A stretch of 64,000 nt of DNA from Clostridia bacterium (GTDB lineage: Bacteria; Bacillota; Clostridia; Monoglobales; Monoglobaceae): contig JAFYXN010000006.1 of NCBI GenBank assembly GCA_017546145.1, forward strand, positions 28,029-92,028, given 5' to 3'. A program made the translations under genes and the position numbers. This document shows positions 15,562-25,753 of the stretch, one piece after another (the first letter of the stretch is position 1; each line of letters opens with the position of its first letter). Below the pieces are notes generated by a model. It saw only the letters and a program-made list of their open reading frames with translations. It did not search any database and was not told the origin of the DNA.

Positions 15562-16818
15562 TTACACTATATACTTTTTTACCGAGTCATATACCGTAAT
15601 ATCAACCAACGCGTCAACAAGAATACCTTCTTCCTGATACTTTTCGTCAAACACCTTGCCCTTCTGGCGGATAACATTCAGCCTGCCTGCATCAGGATAA
15701 GGAATCATAAGTGTCAGGCGCTTAACTGTAGGCTTTAGTGAGTTGGAAATTTCGTTTAACAACCGTTCAAATCCATAACCCGTTTTGGCAGAAACAAACA
15801 CCGTTTTTTCTCCCATTACTATTCCTTCATTGCCAAGCAAATCGCACTTGTTAGCAACAATAATCATAGGGATATTTCCACCGCCAAGCTCTGCAATCTG
15901 ACTTTTTGTAATCTCCACCTGCTGCAATGCCTCGCTTGATGATATGTCGCATACATTTAAAATTAAATCGGCATTTACCGCTTCCTCTAATGTTGATTTG
16001 AACGCCTCAACCAGATTATGAGGCAGTCTGCTGACCAATCCTACGGTATCAACCAGCATAACCGTTCTGCCATCAGGCAATTCCAACGCCCGCGCTGTTG
16101 GGTCAAGCGTTGCAAACAGCATATTTTCTGCCAACACCCCTGCTTTTGTCAAGGCATTGAGTATTGTAGACTTTCCTACATTGGTATACCCCACAATCGC
16201 CACAGTAGTGACACCGTCTTTTTTGCGCCGTTTATGAGCATATTCGCGGCGCTTGGTAAGTTCTTCAAGCTGACCTTCCAATTTTTCAATCCTTCGTCTT
16301 ATATATCGCTTGTCCGTTTCAAGCTTGGCTTCACCGGGGCCTCTTGAGCCTATACCTCCACCCTGCCTGGAGAGGACATTACCCAATCCGCCAAGTCGGG
16401 GAAGTCTGTACTTTAATTGGGCAAGCTCAACCTGAAGACGACCCTCAGCACTTTTTGCTCTTTGGGCAAAAATATCAAGGATAAGTGTTGTCCTGTCAAT
16501 CACCGTAACGCCGGTTGCATCTTCAATGTTTCGCATTTGAGAGGCTGTCAGTTCATGATTGAATATAACCATTTCTACTTCGTTGTTTTTGCAAAAGTCC
16601 GAAAGCTTGGCAAGCTTGCCTGTACCTATACAGGTTGCCGCTTCAAACGCACGACTCTTTTGCACAAAATGCGCAATTACTTCTGCACCTGCGGTCTGTG
16701 CAAGGTTTTCAAGCTCGTCCATGGAGCGTTCCATATCAAACGCTCCGGTATCAACCGCGCAAAGTACTGCAAGCGGACATTCTTCGTCTGTGCGTATTTC
16801 TATCATTTCTGCCGACAT
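15562..16818 (-). CDS. hflX: ribosome-associated GTPase HflX
   Basis: HflX is a cytoplasmic GTPase that binds and can split stalled ribosomes. The N-terminal HflX domain includes GTGKLAKL and FNHELTASQMRNIED. The glycine-rich linker GGIGSRGPGE (about 154-163) precedes the G domain with G1 GYTNVGKST (210-218), G3 DTVGLVSRLPH, and G4 ANKCD. The 418-aa length is normal. It is separated by terminators or spacing from both neighbours; the spoIIIA operon lies downstream. Confidence 0.95.
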   Translation of the reverse strand: MSAEMIEIRTDEECPLAVLCAVDTGAFDMERSMDELENLAQTAGAEVIAHFVQKSRAFEAATCIGTGKLAKLSDFCKNNEVEMVIFNHELTASQMRNIEDATGVTVIDRTTLILDIFAQRAKSAEGRLQVELAQLKYRLPRLGGLGNVLSRQGGGIGSRGPGEAKLETDKRYIRRRIEKLEGQLEELTKRREYAHKRRKKDGVTTVAIVGYTNVGKSTILNALTKAGVLAENMLFATLDPTARALELPDGRTVMLVDTVGLVSRLPHNLVEAFKSTLEEAVNADLILNVCDISSSEALQQVEITKSQIAELGGGNIPMIIVANKCDLLGNEGIVMGEKTVFVSAKTGYGFERLLNEISNSLKPTVKRLTLMIPYPDAGRLNVIRQKGKVFDEKYQEEGILVDALVDITVYDSVKKYIV

Positions 16819-16861
16819 ACACCAAGTCCTCCAAAGTTTTATAAGATAATCTGTCTGCTTT

Positions 16862-18247
16862 TTATTTGACGGAAGATAAATACCTGCTCATTACGTTGCG
16901 CGCAATTGGCGCTGCGGAATCTCCGCCGCTTCTTCCGTCATTTTCTAATATAACCGCAACAGCTATTTCAGGCGTCTCTGCAGGTGCAAAGCCCACAAAC
17001 CACGCATGGTCTTTTTCATTTTCGTTTTCTGCCGTTCCTGTTTTGCCCGCAACTGTCACGCCGCTTATGCGGGCTTTTGTTCCTGTTCCTTCATTTACGG
17101 TTTCAATCATCCGTTCTTTAACATATTCTGCGCATTCTTCAGATATTGCCCTGCCAAGAACTTTTTCTTTGCTGCTTTTTACCACTGTTTCGTTTTTTGT
17201 TATGCTGTCAACAAGATACGGTCTTATTATTTCGCCGCCGTTGGCAATTGCAGAGCAAATTACAGCCATCTCCATTGGAGTTGTTAAAAGCTGACCCTGA
17301 CCTATTGCAACCAGTGCAGAATCACTGTCTGACATCTTTTTATACTCGATGCGGCTTGCCGCAGTTTGAAGGTCAAATTCTATTGATTTGCCTATCCAAA
17401 ATCGTTCGGAAATTTCCTTGATAATTTCGCTGCCAAGCTCAAAGCCTACGCTGCAAAATACCTGATTGCTGGAAACCGCAAACGCCTTTTCAATGCTGAT
17501 TTCGCCGTACTTTTTGCCATTGTAGTTTTCCACAGTAAGGTCACCTACCGTAAATTTGCCTTCATCATTAAATTTTGTTCCGGCTAAGCCATTTTCATAC
17601 GCTGCCGCAGCCGTTACAATTTTGTAGGTCGAGCCGGGAGGATAAAGGCCCTGAACTGCTCTTGCAATCAACGGTGAATTTTCATTTTCAACTATGTCGC
17701 CCCAGCTTTTCTCCAAAGTTGCGGCATTGGGGTCGAAATCGGGTAGACTTATCATTGCAAGGATTTTGCCGGTTTGGGGATTCATTGCCACCAACGCACC
17801 ACGCTTGCCTCGCATCTGCTCATACGCATACTTCTGAAGTGAATTGGCTATCGTCAGGTTTAAATCAAAGCCCTTCTTTTTATCGCCTTGAAAAAGGTCA
17901 AGGTCGCCCTTGCCTAACAGTTCACTGTCATATTCTCTTTCAAGCAGGCTTTTTCCGTAAACCTGAGAGCAGTAACCAATAACATGGCTATAAATCCTTC
18001 CCTGAGGATATTTGCGCATCACACCGCCGGATTCGTTTTCAACGGTTTCAGCAAGAACAAGTCCGTCGGCATCATAAATTGTCCCTCTTGTTACATACCT
18101 CTCGTCATCCCACTGTCTCCTGTTATATGGGTTTGTTGAAACTCTTTCCGCTTCAAACATATTAAAATACAAAAGATAGCTTAGCAGTGCAAGAAACAGC
18201 GCCGAAACCACAATCAACACGCGAATTATACGCCTATTCGTTTTCAT
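16862..18247 (-). CDS. class B penicillin-binding protein (PbpA/FtsI-like transpeptidase)
   Basis: A 461-aa peptidoglycan transpeptidase. An N-terminal membrane anchor (RVLIVVSALFLALLSYLLYF) is followed by a short dimerisation region with TRGTIYDADG and the transpeptidase domain. The catalytic motifs are present: GSTYK (SxxK, about 206-209), SSN (259-261) and KTGTAE (402-404). The start is ATG 18247, preceded by AGGAGG; it overlaps the stop of the SEDS gene by 14 bp, so the glycosyltransferase and its partner PBP are coupled. With the FHA protein they form a cell-wall elongation, division or spore-cortex unit. Confidence 0.92.
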   Translation of the reverse strand: MKTNRRIIRVLIVVSALFLALLSYLLYFNMFEAERVSTNPYNRRQWDDERYVTRGTIYDADGLVLAETVENESGGVMRKYPQGRIYSHVIGYCSQVYGKSLLEREYDSELLGKGDLDLFQGDKKKGFDLNLTIANSLQKYAYEQMRGKRGALVAMNPQTGKILAMISLPDFDPNAATLEKSWGDIVENENSPLIARAVQGLYPPGSTYKIVTAAAAYENGLAGTKFNDEGKFTVGDLTVENYNGKKYGEISIEKAFAVSSNQVFCSVGFELGSEIIKEISERFWIGKSIEFDLQTAASRIEYKKMSDSDSALVAIGQGQLLTTPMEMAVICSAIANGGEIIRPYLVDSITKNETVVKSSKEKVLGRAISEECAEYVKERMIETVNEGTGTKARISGVTVAGKTGTAENENEKDHAWFVGFAPAETPEIAVAVILENDGRSGGDSAAPIARNVMSRYLSSVK

Positions 18248-19475
18248 CCCGCTCTGTACCTCCTTTTCTTGCCTCAAGTGCCGAGATTGCCTGCATAATT
18301 CCCAATGATGCAAAGCTTACCACAACAGATGTTCCGCCATAGCTGACAAAGGGCAGAGTAATACCGGTCAGCGGAATAAATTTTGTCACACCGCCAATGA
18401 TTATAAAAGTCTGCAGTGCAAACATAAGGGTTATTCCAAGTCCAACTGCTTTGTTATATAGGTTTTTTGTGTTAAGTGTTATTTTAAAGCACCTGTAGGC
18501 AAGCAAAAAGAACAAAATAATAACCGCAGCACCGCCAAACACGCCCATTTCCTCGCAGATTGCAGAGAAGATAAAGTCGGTATGCACCTCAGGGATGTAA
18601 TCTGGAGCACCGTTCCCCAGCCCTCTGCCAAAATATCCGCCTGCAGCAATTGCAAACAGGGACTGCGCTATCTGATAGCCTTTGTTTGAAACATCTGCCC
18701 AAGGGTCAAGCCACACGCCCACACGCACCTGAATATGATAAAGAAACAAATATCCAAAAGCCGCCACAACCGCCGCTGATGCAATATTTGCAAACAAAAA
18801 CCACTTCTGCTCCTCATACACATAAATCATAAATATAAAAATCAGAAAAACAACCAGTATTGTTCCCCAGTCACGCTGAAGAACCAAAAACAGTATATAA
18901 ACATACGTTACTGCGCCTGTCATAAGGGTTGGCGAAAGTCTTAAAAAAGGCTTTGTCCAGCTTCCCGAATAGTGGCAGGCAAGAAACATTATATAAAAAA
19001 TTTTTATAATTTCGGAGGGTTGAAATGACAACGGTCCAAAGCTTATCCAGTTGCGTGAGCCGTTTACGGTTTTGCCCAATACCAAAGTAAGTACAAACAG
19101 TATAATTCCGCCTGCAGCATAAAGAAACCACATTCTGTTCCAAAACCTGATGTTGTAGTATATACAGTAGGTTACAAAAAATACCATTCCTCCAATGCAT
19201 ATCCATACAATCTGCCTTGCACCCATAATTATATCAAGTCTGCACAGCATAAGCACGCCAAGGGTCATAAGCATTGATGCAATAAGAACCAAAAACTTAT
19301 CTCCCATATTGCATATTACCAGTATTGAATAAATCAGAATGAATAACCCCAGCAAGCCAAGACCAACATACAGCACATTTGCACGATAGTCATTTGCCAT
19401 AAATAAAAGAAGAAACCCCAAAGCATTCATAATTATCAGCAGATATGCCGGTAATTTAAAATTTGCCTTTTCCAT
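18234..19475 (-). CDS. FtsW/RodA/SpoVE family peptidoglycan glycosyltransferase
   Basis: A 413-aa SEDS protein with about ten membrane helices that polymerises lipid II. Signature segments are VNGSRNWISFGPLSFQPSEI, GAPDYIPEVHTDFIFSAICEE (the loop with the catalytic-type Asp/Glu residues) and TGITLPFVSYGGTSVVVSFA near the C-terminus. It abuts the FHA gene (shared base at 19475) and overlaps the PBP gene. It cannot be assigned to FtsW, RodA or SpoVE by sequence alone. Confidence 0.93.
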   Translation of the reverse strand: MEKANFKLPAYLLIIMNALGFLLLFMANDYRANVLYVGLGLLGLFILIYSILVICNMGDKFLVLIASMLMTLGVLMLCRLDIIMGARQIVWICIGGMVFFVTYCIYYNIRFWNRMWFLYAAGGIILFVLTLVLGKTVNGSRNWISFGPLSFQPSEIIKIFYIMFLACHYSGSWTKPFLRLSPTLMTGAVTYVYILFLVLQRDWGTILVVFLIFIFMIYVYEEQKWFLFANIASAAVVAAFGYLFLYHIQVRVGVWLDPWADVSNKGYQIAQSLFAIAAGGYFGRGLGNGAPDYIPEVHTDFIFSAICEEMGVFGGAAVIILFFLLAYRCFKITLNTKNLYNKAVGLGITLMFALQTFIIIGGVTKFIPLTGITLPFVSYGGTSVVVSFASLGIMQAISALEARKGGTERDENE

Positions 19476-20008
19476 TATGCTTCCTCCTCAAAAATCACCT
19501 GAAGTCCGCCAAATGAAATCTCGTCGCCGTCGTATAAGGTCTTAACCTTTTTGAGGCGCACTTCGTTTAAGAAGGTGCCGTTTTTGCTGCCCATATCGCC
19601 TATGTACCACAATCCGTCCTCATGCCAGATTTGAAAATGCTCAACCGACAGATACATATCTTTGATTGAAATATCACAGTCCTTGCCACGCCCGATTATC
19701 GCACCCTTTTCACCTATTCTGTATGCAGCCTTCATTCCGCACTCCTTGGCTTCACGGCTTTTTACCGTACGCAAAATCGCCGAAGGCTTGTGTTTTTTTT
19801 CTTTAGGGGTTTCCGGCTCATCTTCAACAGGCTCGTCCTCCAACATTTCAGCGGTATCAAGCTCATCAAAATCGTACCCGGTCTTTTCGCCGCGGTTTGC
19901 ACGTTTTATATCCATATAAATAAGCGCAATAACACTGAAAATAAACAGATAAATAATTGTAGTAAAAACATAGCTTAAAAATGAAGAAACCAGTGAATAA
20001 GCAGACAT
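19475..20008 (-). CDS. FHA domain membrane protein
   Basis: A 177-aa protein with one N-terminal membrane helix (YVFTTIIYLFIFSVIALIYM), an acidic linker and a C-terminal forkhead-associated domain. The FHA signatures are IGRGKDCDISIKDMYLSVEH (phosphothreonine-binding GR..S..H) and GDMGSKNGTFLNEVRL. It is placed first in an operon with a SEDS protein and a PBP, an arrangement common in Firmicutes and Actinobacteria. It probably links Ser/Thr phosphorylation to wall synthesis; the kinase is not in this window. Confidence 0.9.
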   Translation of the reverse strand: MSAYSLVSSFLSYVFTTIIYLFIFSVIALIYMDIKRANRGEKTGYDFDELDTAEMLEDEPVEDEPETPKEKKHKPSAILRTVKSREAKECGMKAAYRIGEKGAIIGRGKDCDISIKDMYLSVEHFQIWHEDGLWYIGDMGSKNGTFLNEVRLKKVKTLYDGDEISFGGLQVIFEEEA

Positions 20009-20035
20009 AACATTCCGCCTTTCTCTTTAGATAGT

Positions 20036-20075
20036 TCAAAAAAGCAACGGCGTACCGTTTGCACACCGTTGCCTC
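20036..20075 (-). terminator. terminator after the PpiC foldase gene
   Basis: GGCAACGG / CCGTTGCT stem with a 16-nt loop, then TTTTTTG on the minus strand, just after the stop codon of the gene ending at 20086. Confidence 0.85.
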
Positions 20076-20085
20076 CGAATTTTGA

Positions 20086-21561
20086 TTATTCTGCGTCTGT
20101 TTGTGCCTCAGCAGTATCATCCGTAGGCGCACCAAAGTAGTCATTAAGGTCAATTGTAACCTTCATATTGTCATATACGCCCTTTTTAATCCTTACATCA
20201 ACTGTTTTCTGAAGCATTTCGATATATTCATCGGCAGTAATTTTTCTTTCAATTCTTTTGATAATGTGATAACCGTAAGTTGTTTCAACCAACTCACTTG
20301 TTGCGCCTATCTCCAGTGCAAACGATGCATCAGCAAATTCCTGAACCATGGTTCCGTCATTTGCAAAGGTATAGCCTTCATCAGTTGCACCCGGGTCGTC
20401 ATTATATTGCTCAATGAGCTTATCAAAATCCTCGCCGGCTTTAACCTTGCTCAGAACTTCTTCTGCCTTTTCTTTTGCCTTAGCCTTTGCGTCATCTGTA
20501 ACCGCACCTGTCTCGTCCTCTTCGAACTTGACAAGAATATGCTTTACTGTAACCTTATCATCCGAAAGATGCGCCTTCATTTGCTTTGGCGTTGCATATT
20601 TTGTAACGTCCTTTGAAATATCTTCATATACCTTCTGCATGTGAAGCTGAATTCTTTGGATTTCGGCAAGAGTTTCTTCGGTTTCGTAACCGCTCTTTTT
20701 AAGAATGCTTTCAAACTCGTCGCCATAGTTTGCCTTCTGCTCTGCAATCCAGTCTGCAATTTTCTTTTCATCATCTTCGTCAAGAGTAATTCCGTGCTTT
20801 TCGCCCTCTGCAATTACCGCATAAATCGGAATAAGAGTTTCCACCGCCATACCCTTTGATACTTCAAGGTATGAAAGGTCAGAGGTTTCATCAATTGCAT
20901 TCCAATCAAAATCGTCAAGACTTTTAATCATCTGCATCTGCATAAGAGTATAAACACTGTTTATACCCGACGAATTGACAACAAAATTAAGAACATCGCG
21001 GTTAACCTTTTCGCCGTTTATGGTAATTGCAACATCCTTGTTTTTGCCTGTAATCTTGTCAAATGCAGCAGCAAGAGGATTCTCATACTTGATGTTATCG
21101 GTGCTGAGAGCATTCTTTACCGCTCCTGCGTCGCCAGCTGTCTGTGACGCTGTAATCGGCTTGCTTACAATTGTGTTGCTGCCCACGCCTTCAATAGCAC
21201 ATACAAAGTATGCCATTATAGCAATAACGACAACAACTATTGCAGATATAATAATCCCCTTCTTACGTCTTCTGCGTTTGATTTCACTCAAAGCCGCAAG
21301 CTCCTCTTCGGTCAGTTCAGTAGTTTGTGCGTTTTCTTCAACAGCCTCAACAGCCTGATTTTGCCATTCGTCGCCAATTACATCTTCGCTGTCTTCAGCA
21401 GAATCTGTACTCTCGGGAATCTCGTCAATTACAGTATCAGCTTCGGATACTGCACCGTCAACCTCATCCGCTGATACCGGTGTTATTTCGTTTTCAGACA
21501 CCTCGGGAGTAATTTCCTCCTCCGTAAGGTTTTCATTTTCACGTATATTTTCGTTTTCCAT
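20086..21561 (-). CDS. membrane-anchored PpiC-type peptidyl-prolyl isomerase (PrsA/SurA-like)
   Basis: An extracytoplasmic foldase. A long acidic N-terminal cytoplasmic region (about residues 1-95, rich in Glu and Asp) precedes one membrane helix (GIIISAIVVVVIAIMAYFVC). A SurA-N-like helical domain follows with ITINGEKVNRDVLNFVV. The parvulin domain near residues 330-440 has VKHILVKFEE, EQYNDDPGATDEGYTF and TTYGYHIIKRIER. The start is ATG 21561, preceded by ATGAGG; an upstream TTG or ATG is less likely. There is no lipobox, unlike B. subtilis PrsA. Upstream lies mfd. Confidence 0.88.
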   Translation of the reverse strand: MENENIRENENLTEEEITPEVSENEITPVSADEVDGAVSEADTVIDEIPESTDSAEDSEDVIGDEWQNQAVEAVEENAQTTELTEEELAALSEIKRRRRKKGIIISAIVVVVIAIMAYFVCAIEGVGSNTIVSKPITASQTAGDAGAVKNALSTDNIKYENPLAAAFDKITGKNKDVAITINGEKVNRDVLNFVVNSSGINSVYTLMQMQMIKSLDDFDWNAIDETSDLSYLEVSKGMAVETLIPIYAVIAEGEKHGITLDEDDEKKIADWIAEQKANYGDEFESILKKSGYETEETLAEIQRIQLHMQKVYEDISKDVTKYATPKQMKAHLSDDKVTVKHILVKFEEDETGAVTDDAKAKAKEKAEEVLSKVKAGEDFDKLIEQYNDDPGATDEGYTFANDGTMVQEFADASFALEIGATSELVETTYGYHIIKRIERKITADEYIEMLQKTVDVRIKKGVYDNMKVTIDLNDYFGAPTDDTAEAQTDAE

Positions 21562-21643
21562 AAAGTTTTTCCTCATTTCTTTATTTAATTTATGAAATGT
21601 CACATTCGCGCAAGTCCATTATACAACATATTAAAAAATTTTG

Positions 21644-24600
21644 CTATACTTTTTCGATAAATTCTTTAATAATATTTAAATATTCACGCACCGATGTAAA
21701 TTTGCCGGTTTTATAGATAACTTTTGGCTTTTTGCCGGTTTTTAAGGCGCATTTCCCCGACATAAACACCTCATCCACCACAAGACCGCTCAGGTCAGGA
21801 GCGTTTTGCGGGTCAAACATCAAAATAAGCTGCTCTTTGTCACCCTTTACCTCGGTAAACTTTCTTTTTGATGCCATCGAACGGATAAGTGAAAGCTCCA
21901 TCAGATTGTTTACTACATCCGGAACATCTCCGTATCTGTCAAGAAGTTCGTCATATACATCGCCCAAATCCTCACGCGTTTCAATTGCCGCAATTTTTTT
22001 GTAAGCCAAAATTCTTTGCGAATGTGCCGAGATGTATTTTTCGGGAATAAACGCACTTAACGGAAGATCAATACTTGTTTCAATCTCCTGCTCCAGAGGT
22101 ACTCCGCGCATCTCGCTTACTGCCTCAGCAAGAAGCTTGCAGTACATCTCATAGCCCACGCTTTCCATGTGCCCACTCTGCTGCGGGCCTATCACATTGC
22201 CGGTGCCGCGGATTTCAAGGTCGCGCATTGCAATCTTGAAGCCCGAACCAAACTCCGTAAACTCACGTATCGCACGAAGACGCTTTTGTGCGTCCTCATT
22301 GAGAACCTTATCCCGCCGGTAGGTAAGATATGCGTATGCAAGTCTATTCGAGCGCCCCACTCTGCCGCGCAGCTGATACAGCTGAGCTAATCCAAGTCTG
22401 TCGGCATCCTCAATTATAATTGTATTTACATTTGCTATATCAAGTCCCGTTTCAATTATAGTTGTGCATACCAAAACATCAATTGCGCCCTCGGACATAT
22501 CAAGCATAATACTTTCAAGCTCGCGCTCCGACATCTTTCCGTGAGCAGATGCGACACGCGCCTCGGGCACAAGCTGTTCAATAGTGGCAACAGCCTTTTC
22601 AATACCCTGCACACGATTGTGAAGATAATAGACCTGTCCGCCCCTTGAAAGCTCCTTGCTGATTGCCTCACGGATTATGTCTGCATCGTATTCCATAACA
22701 TAGGTTGCAACAGGATAGCGGTCACTCGGCGGCTCGGCAAGCACGCTCATGTCACGTATTCCTGTCATTGACATGTGCAATGTTCTGGGGATGGGTGTTG
22801 CCGAAAGGGTCAGCACGTCTATCTCTTTTCGCATTTCTTTTATGCGTTCCTTGTGTGCCACACCAAAACGCTGTTCTTCGTCTATTATAAGAAGTCCAAG
22901 CTTTTTAAAGCTGATATTCTTCTGCAATATTTTGTGTGTGCCGATAACAATATCAACCTCACCGTTTTTCAGCTGTTTTGCCACATTCTTTTGTTGGGTT
23001 GGCGTGACAAACCTTGAAAGCGTTGCAATATTTATCGGGTAGTCCTTCATTCTTTGTCTGAAGTTGTTATAGTGCTGATTTGCAAGAATAGTCGTCGGCA
23101 CAAGGTATGCCACCTGATAGCCGTCCATAACAGCCTTGAACGCTGCACGCATTGCCACTTCAGTTTTGCCATAGCCCACATCACCGCACAAAAGACGCTC
23201 CATCGGATGGGCTTTTTCCATATCTTTTTTGACCTCGGCTATACATCTGAGCTGGTCATCTGTTTCATCATAAGGAAAAGCCGCCTCAAAATCCTTCTGC
23301 CATTCTGTATCGGCAGAAAAGCTGATGCCGCGGATTGATTCACGCTGAGCATAAAGCTCAACCAGTTCTTTTGCCATATCCTCACAGGATGCTTTTACCT
23401 TTTGCTTTGCACGGTTCCAGTCCTGTCCGCCAAGATTACTCAGCTTTGCCTGAGCACCTTCGCTGCCGGAATGCTTGTATATCATATTAAGCTGGTCTGC
23501 AGGGATGTATAAAAAGTCGCCGCCCTTATAAATAATTTTCAAATAGTCCTTTTGTGCGCCCTCTACCGTAAGCCGCTGTATGCCCATATACTGACCTATA
23601 CCATGGTTTTGGTGCACAACAAAATCGCCCACCGAAAGGTCGGTAAAACTGTCAATTTTATTCTTTTTATCCACCTTAAAGCGTTTGCGCCGACGCTTTT
23701 CCTGACCAAAGATTTCCCTGTCGCTTATAACCACTGTTCTGATTAACGGATACTCAAAGCCGCGGCTGAGTCCGCCATGGGTCACAATTATGCCGCCCGC
23801 ATTTGGAAGCTCGTCAAAGTTTTCGGCTCTTGCGCAGGGAATTTCTTCATCCTCAAGCTGCTTTGCCAGATTTTCGGCACGGTGCTGTGAACCGCCAAGA
23901 ATGATTATTCTGTATTTATTCTTTCGGTAAAAATTGAGTGCGTCAAAGAAAAACTCCATCTTGCCGCCATAATTATTAAGGCTTTTGGCAGTTAAATTGA
24001 CCAGCTTTTGGGGTTTTATATCCGTATTTGAATGTGAAAGCGGGCAAAGCGCCACCATACCGCTGTCCGACAGTTGCTTTATTGCATCAGCATAGTCTGC
24101 GTGATACCGAAATTTACCGCCCGGCAAAATACCACGTTCAATAAGGTCTTTCAAGGTTTCGGTTTCTCTTTTGTCATCGCCCTTCACTGTATCGGATACT
24201 CTTTGCGGGTCATCAATAAAGGCAATATACCCGTCCTGCAGGTAATCCAGTATTGTTGGCATTTTGTCCTGATAAAGCTGTGGAATATATTTATCTCTTG
24301 AAGGAAAAACAAGACCTTGTTCTATCCTCTCAATATCCTTTTTTAAGGTTGAAATCAGCTTAATTTGGGGTTCGTCACGATTTTCTTTATTCTCTGCTGC
24401 TTTAAGCTTTTGCGACAGCTGCTTCACCGCGTCAGCCCGCGACTTTGCATCTGTTACTATCTCGTCCGCAGGGGTAATTCGTGCAACTGCCTCCTCGTCG
24501 CTGCTCACCGTTCTTTGCGTTTCGGCATAAAACCTCCTCACCGAGTCAACCATTGTGTCAAAGAACTCAATACGGAAAGGCATATCACTCCAATAAGGGA

Positions 24601-25150
24601 AATAATCAAAAATTCCGCCCCTCACGCTGAACTGTCCCGGCCCTTCAACTATTTCTTCACGCTTATAACCAAAATCCACCATTATCCGGCACAGGTCATC
24701 AAGCTCTATTTCATCACCCACATTTAATGTCAAAGTCCGGCTTTGATACACAGCTTTGGGAACTGTAGCACTAAGTAATGCCGAAACCGTTGTAACCACT
24801 GCATACTCGCCATCGCTTTGCGCCAGCTTGTCGATAACATCAAGGCGTTTTTTCTTAATATCATTTGCTGACGCTTCAATATCATAGAACATAAGGTCTT
24901 TTTCAGGAAACAAAAGCGCTTTGCCCCCGAAAAAATAATTTATATCATCAAAAACAGCCCTTGCCTGAGCCTCGTTTGAGGTAATAACAAGAGCATTTTT
25001 ATTAAGTGCTTTACATGTACAAAATATCAGATGTGACCTTACCGAATCACCGGCACCCGTAACGCTGACAGGGGATTGAGCACGCTTCAATCCCCCGGTT
25101 ATTTCCTCAAAATCAGCAAGGCTGTCTAATATTTTTAAAAATCCGTTCAT
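21644..25150 (-). CDS. mfd: transcription-repair coupling factor
   Basis: Mfd removes stalled RNA polymerase from DNA lesions and recruits UvrA. The 1168-aa protein has all parts in order: N-terminal UvrB-like domains with SVRGGIFDYFPYWSDMPFRI, an RNA polymerase-binding domain around VGDFVVHQNHGIGQYMGI, the RecG-like translocase with Walker A GDVGYGKTEVA and the DEEQRFGV box, then the motif VI stretch QLRGRVGRSNRLAYAYL. The C-terminal TRCF domain has LSAFIPEKYISAHSQRI. Normal length. pth lies 29 bp upstream. Confidence 0.97.
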   Translation of the reverse strand: MNGFLKILDSLADFEEITGGLKRAQSPVSVTGAGDSVRSHLIFCTCKALNKNALVITSNEAQARAVFDDINYFFGGKALLFPEKDLMFYDIEASANDIKKKRLDVIDKLAQSDGEYAVVTTVSALLSATVPKAVYQSRTLTLNVGDEIELDDLCRIMVDFGYKREEIVEGPGQFSVRGGIFDYFPYWSDMPFRIEFFDTMVDSVRRFYAETQRTVSSDEEAVARITPADEIVTDAKSRADAVKQLSQKLKAAENKENRDEPQIKLISTLKKDIERIEQGLVFPSRDKYIPQLYQDKMPTILDYLQDGYIAFIDDPQRVSDTVKGDDKRETETLKDLIERGILPGGKFRYHADYADAIKQLSDSGMVALCPLSHSNTDIKPQKLVNLTAKSLNNYGGKMEFFFDALNFYRKNKYRIIILGGSQHRAENLAKQLEDEEIPCARAENFDELPNAGGIIVTHGGLSRGFEYPLIRTVVISDREIFGQEKRRRKRFKVDKKNKIDSFTDLSVGDFVVHQNHGIGQYMGIQRLTVEGAQKDYLKIIYKGGDFLYIPADQLNMIYKHSGSEGAQAKLSNLGGQDWNRAKQKVKASCEDMAKELVELYAQRESIRGISFSADTEWQKDFEAAFPYDETDDQLRCIAEVKKDMEKAHPMERLLCGDVGYGKTEVAMRAAFKAVMDGYQVAYLVPTTILANQHYNNFRQRMKDYPINIATLSRFVTPTQQKNVAKQLKNGEVDIVIGTHKILQKNISFKKLGLLIIDEEQRFGVAHKERIKEMRKEIDVLTLSATPIPRTLHMSMTGIRDMSVLAEPPSDRYPVATYVMEYDADIIREAISKELSRGGQVYYLHNRVQGIEKAVATIEQLVPEARVASAHGKMSERELESIMLDMSEGAIDVLVCTTIIETGLDIANVNTIIIEDADRLGLAQLYQLRGRVGRSNRLAYAYLTYRRDKVLNEDAQKRLRAIREFTEFGSGFKIAMRDLEIRGTGNVIGPQQSGHMESVGYEMYCKLLAEAVSEMRGVPLEQEIETSIDLPLSAFIPEKYISAHSQRILAYKKIAAIETREDLGDVYDELLDRYGDVPDVVNNLMELSLIRSMASKRKFTEVKGDKEQLILMFDPQNAPDLSGLVVDEVFMSGKCALKTGKKPKVIYKTGKFTSVREYLNIIKEFIEKV

Positions 25151-25179
25151 AACTCAACCCTTCCTTTAAGCAGGTCAGA

Positions 25180-25740
25180 TTAATTAAAGGCAGACATTGC
25201 CTTTTCTACGCCGTTTTTTATTATTTCGCCCACTGCCTCCGCCGCCTTTATTGCCATGGGAATAAGTTCTTTGACTTCTGCTTTGCTGAACCTTCCCAGA
25301 ACATAATCCGCAAGGTCATAGTCAGGATTTTGTGGGCTTCCTACTCCGATTTTTATTCTCGGAAACACATCGGTATTCAGATTGCATATAATGCTTTTCA
25401 TTCCGTTGTGTCCGCCGGCACTGCCTTTGGAGCGTATCCGCATTTTGCCAACAGGCAATGATACATCGTCATATATTATAATTATTTGCGAGTCCTCAAC
25501 CTTATGCCATGCTTTGAATTCACGTATGGCGTCACCGCTGAGATTCATAAAGGTCTGAGGCTTTACCAAAACGACCCTCTCGCCCTCAATTGTGCCTTCG
25601 CCGTAAAGCGCATTAAACTTTGATTTTTTAACAGCAATATCATACTTTGCCGCAACAGCATCAAGGGCATCAAAACCCATATTGTGCCGTGTGTTTACAT
25701 ATTTTCTGCCGGGATTTCCCAGCCCTGCAATTATATACAT
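25180..25740 (-). CDS. pth: peptidyl-tRNA hydrolase
   Basis: Pth recycles peptidyl-tRNA released from ribosomes. The start is ATG 25740, giving 186 aa beginning MYIIAGLGNPGRKYVNTRHN, the standard N-terminus with the catalytic His. Other conserved parts are VKPQTFMNLSGDAI, IIYDDVSLPVGKMRIRSKGS and GGHNGMKSII. A reading frame extends 48 bp further upstream but the added residues are unlike the family. It lies between the pot locus and mfd. Confidence 0.95.
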   Translation of the reverse strand: MYIIAGLGNPGRKYVNTRHNMGFDALDAVAAKYDIAVKKSKFNALYGEGTIEGERVVLVKPQTFMNLSGDAIREFKAWHKVEDSQIIIIYDDVSLPVGKMRIRSKGSAGGHNGMKSIICNLNTDVFPRIKIGVGSPQNPDYDLADYVLGRFSKAEVKELIPMAIKAAEAVGEIIKNGVEKAMSAFN

Positions 25741-25753
25741 TCTGCACCTGCTT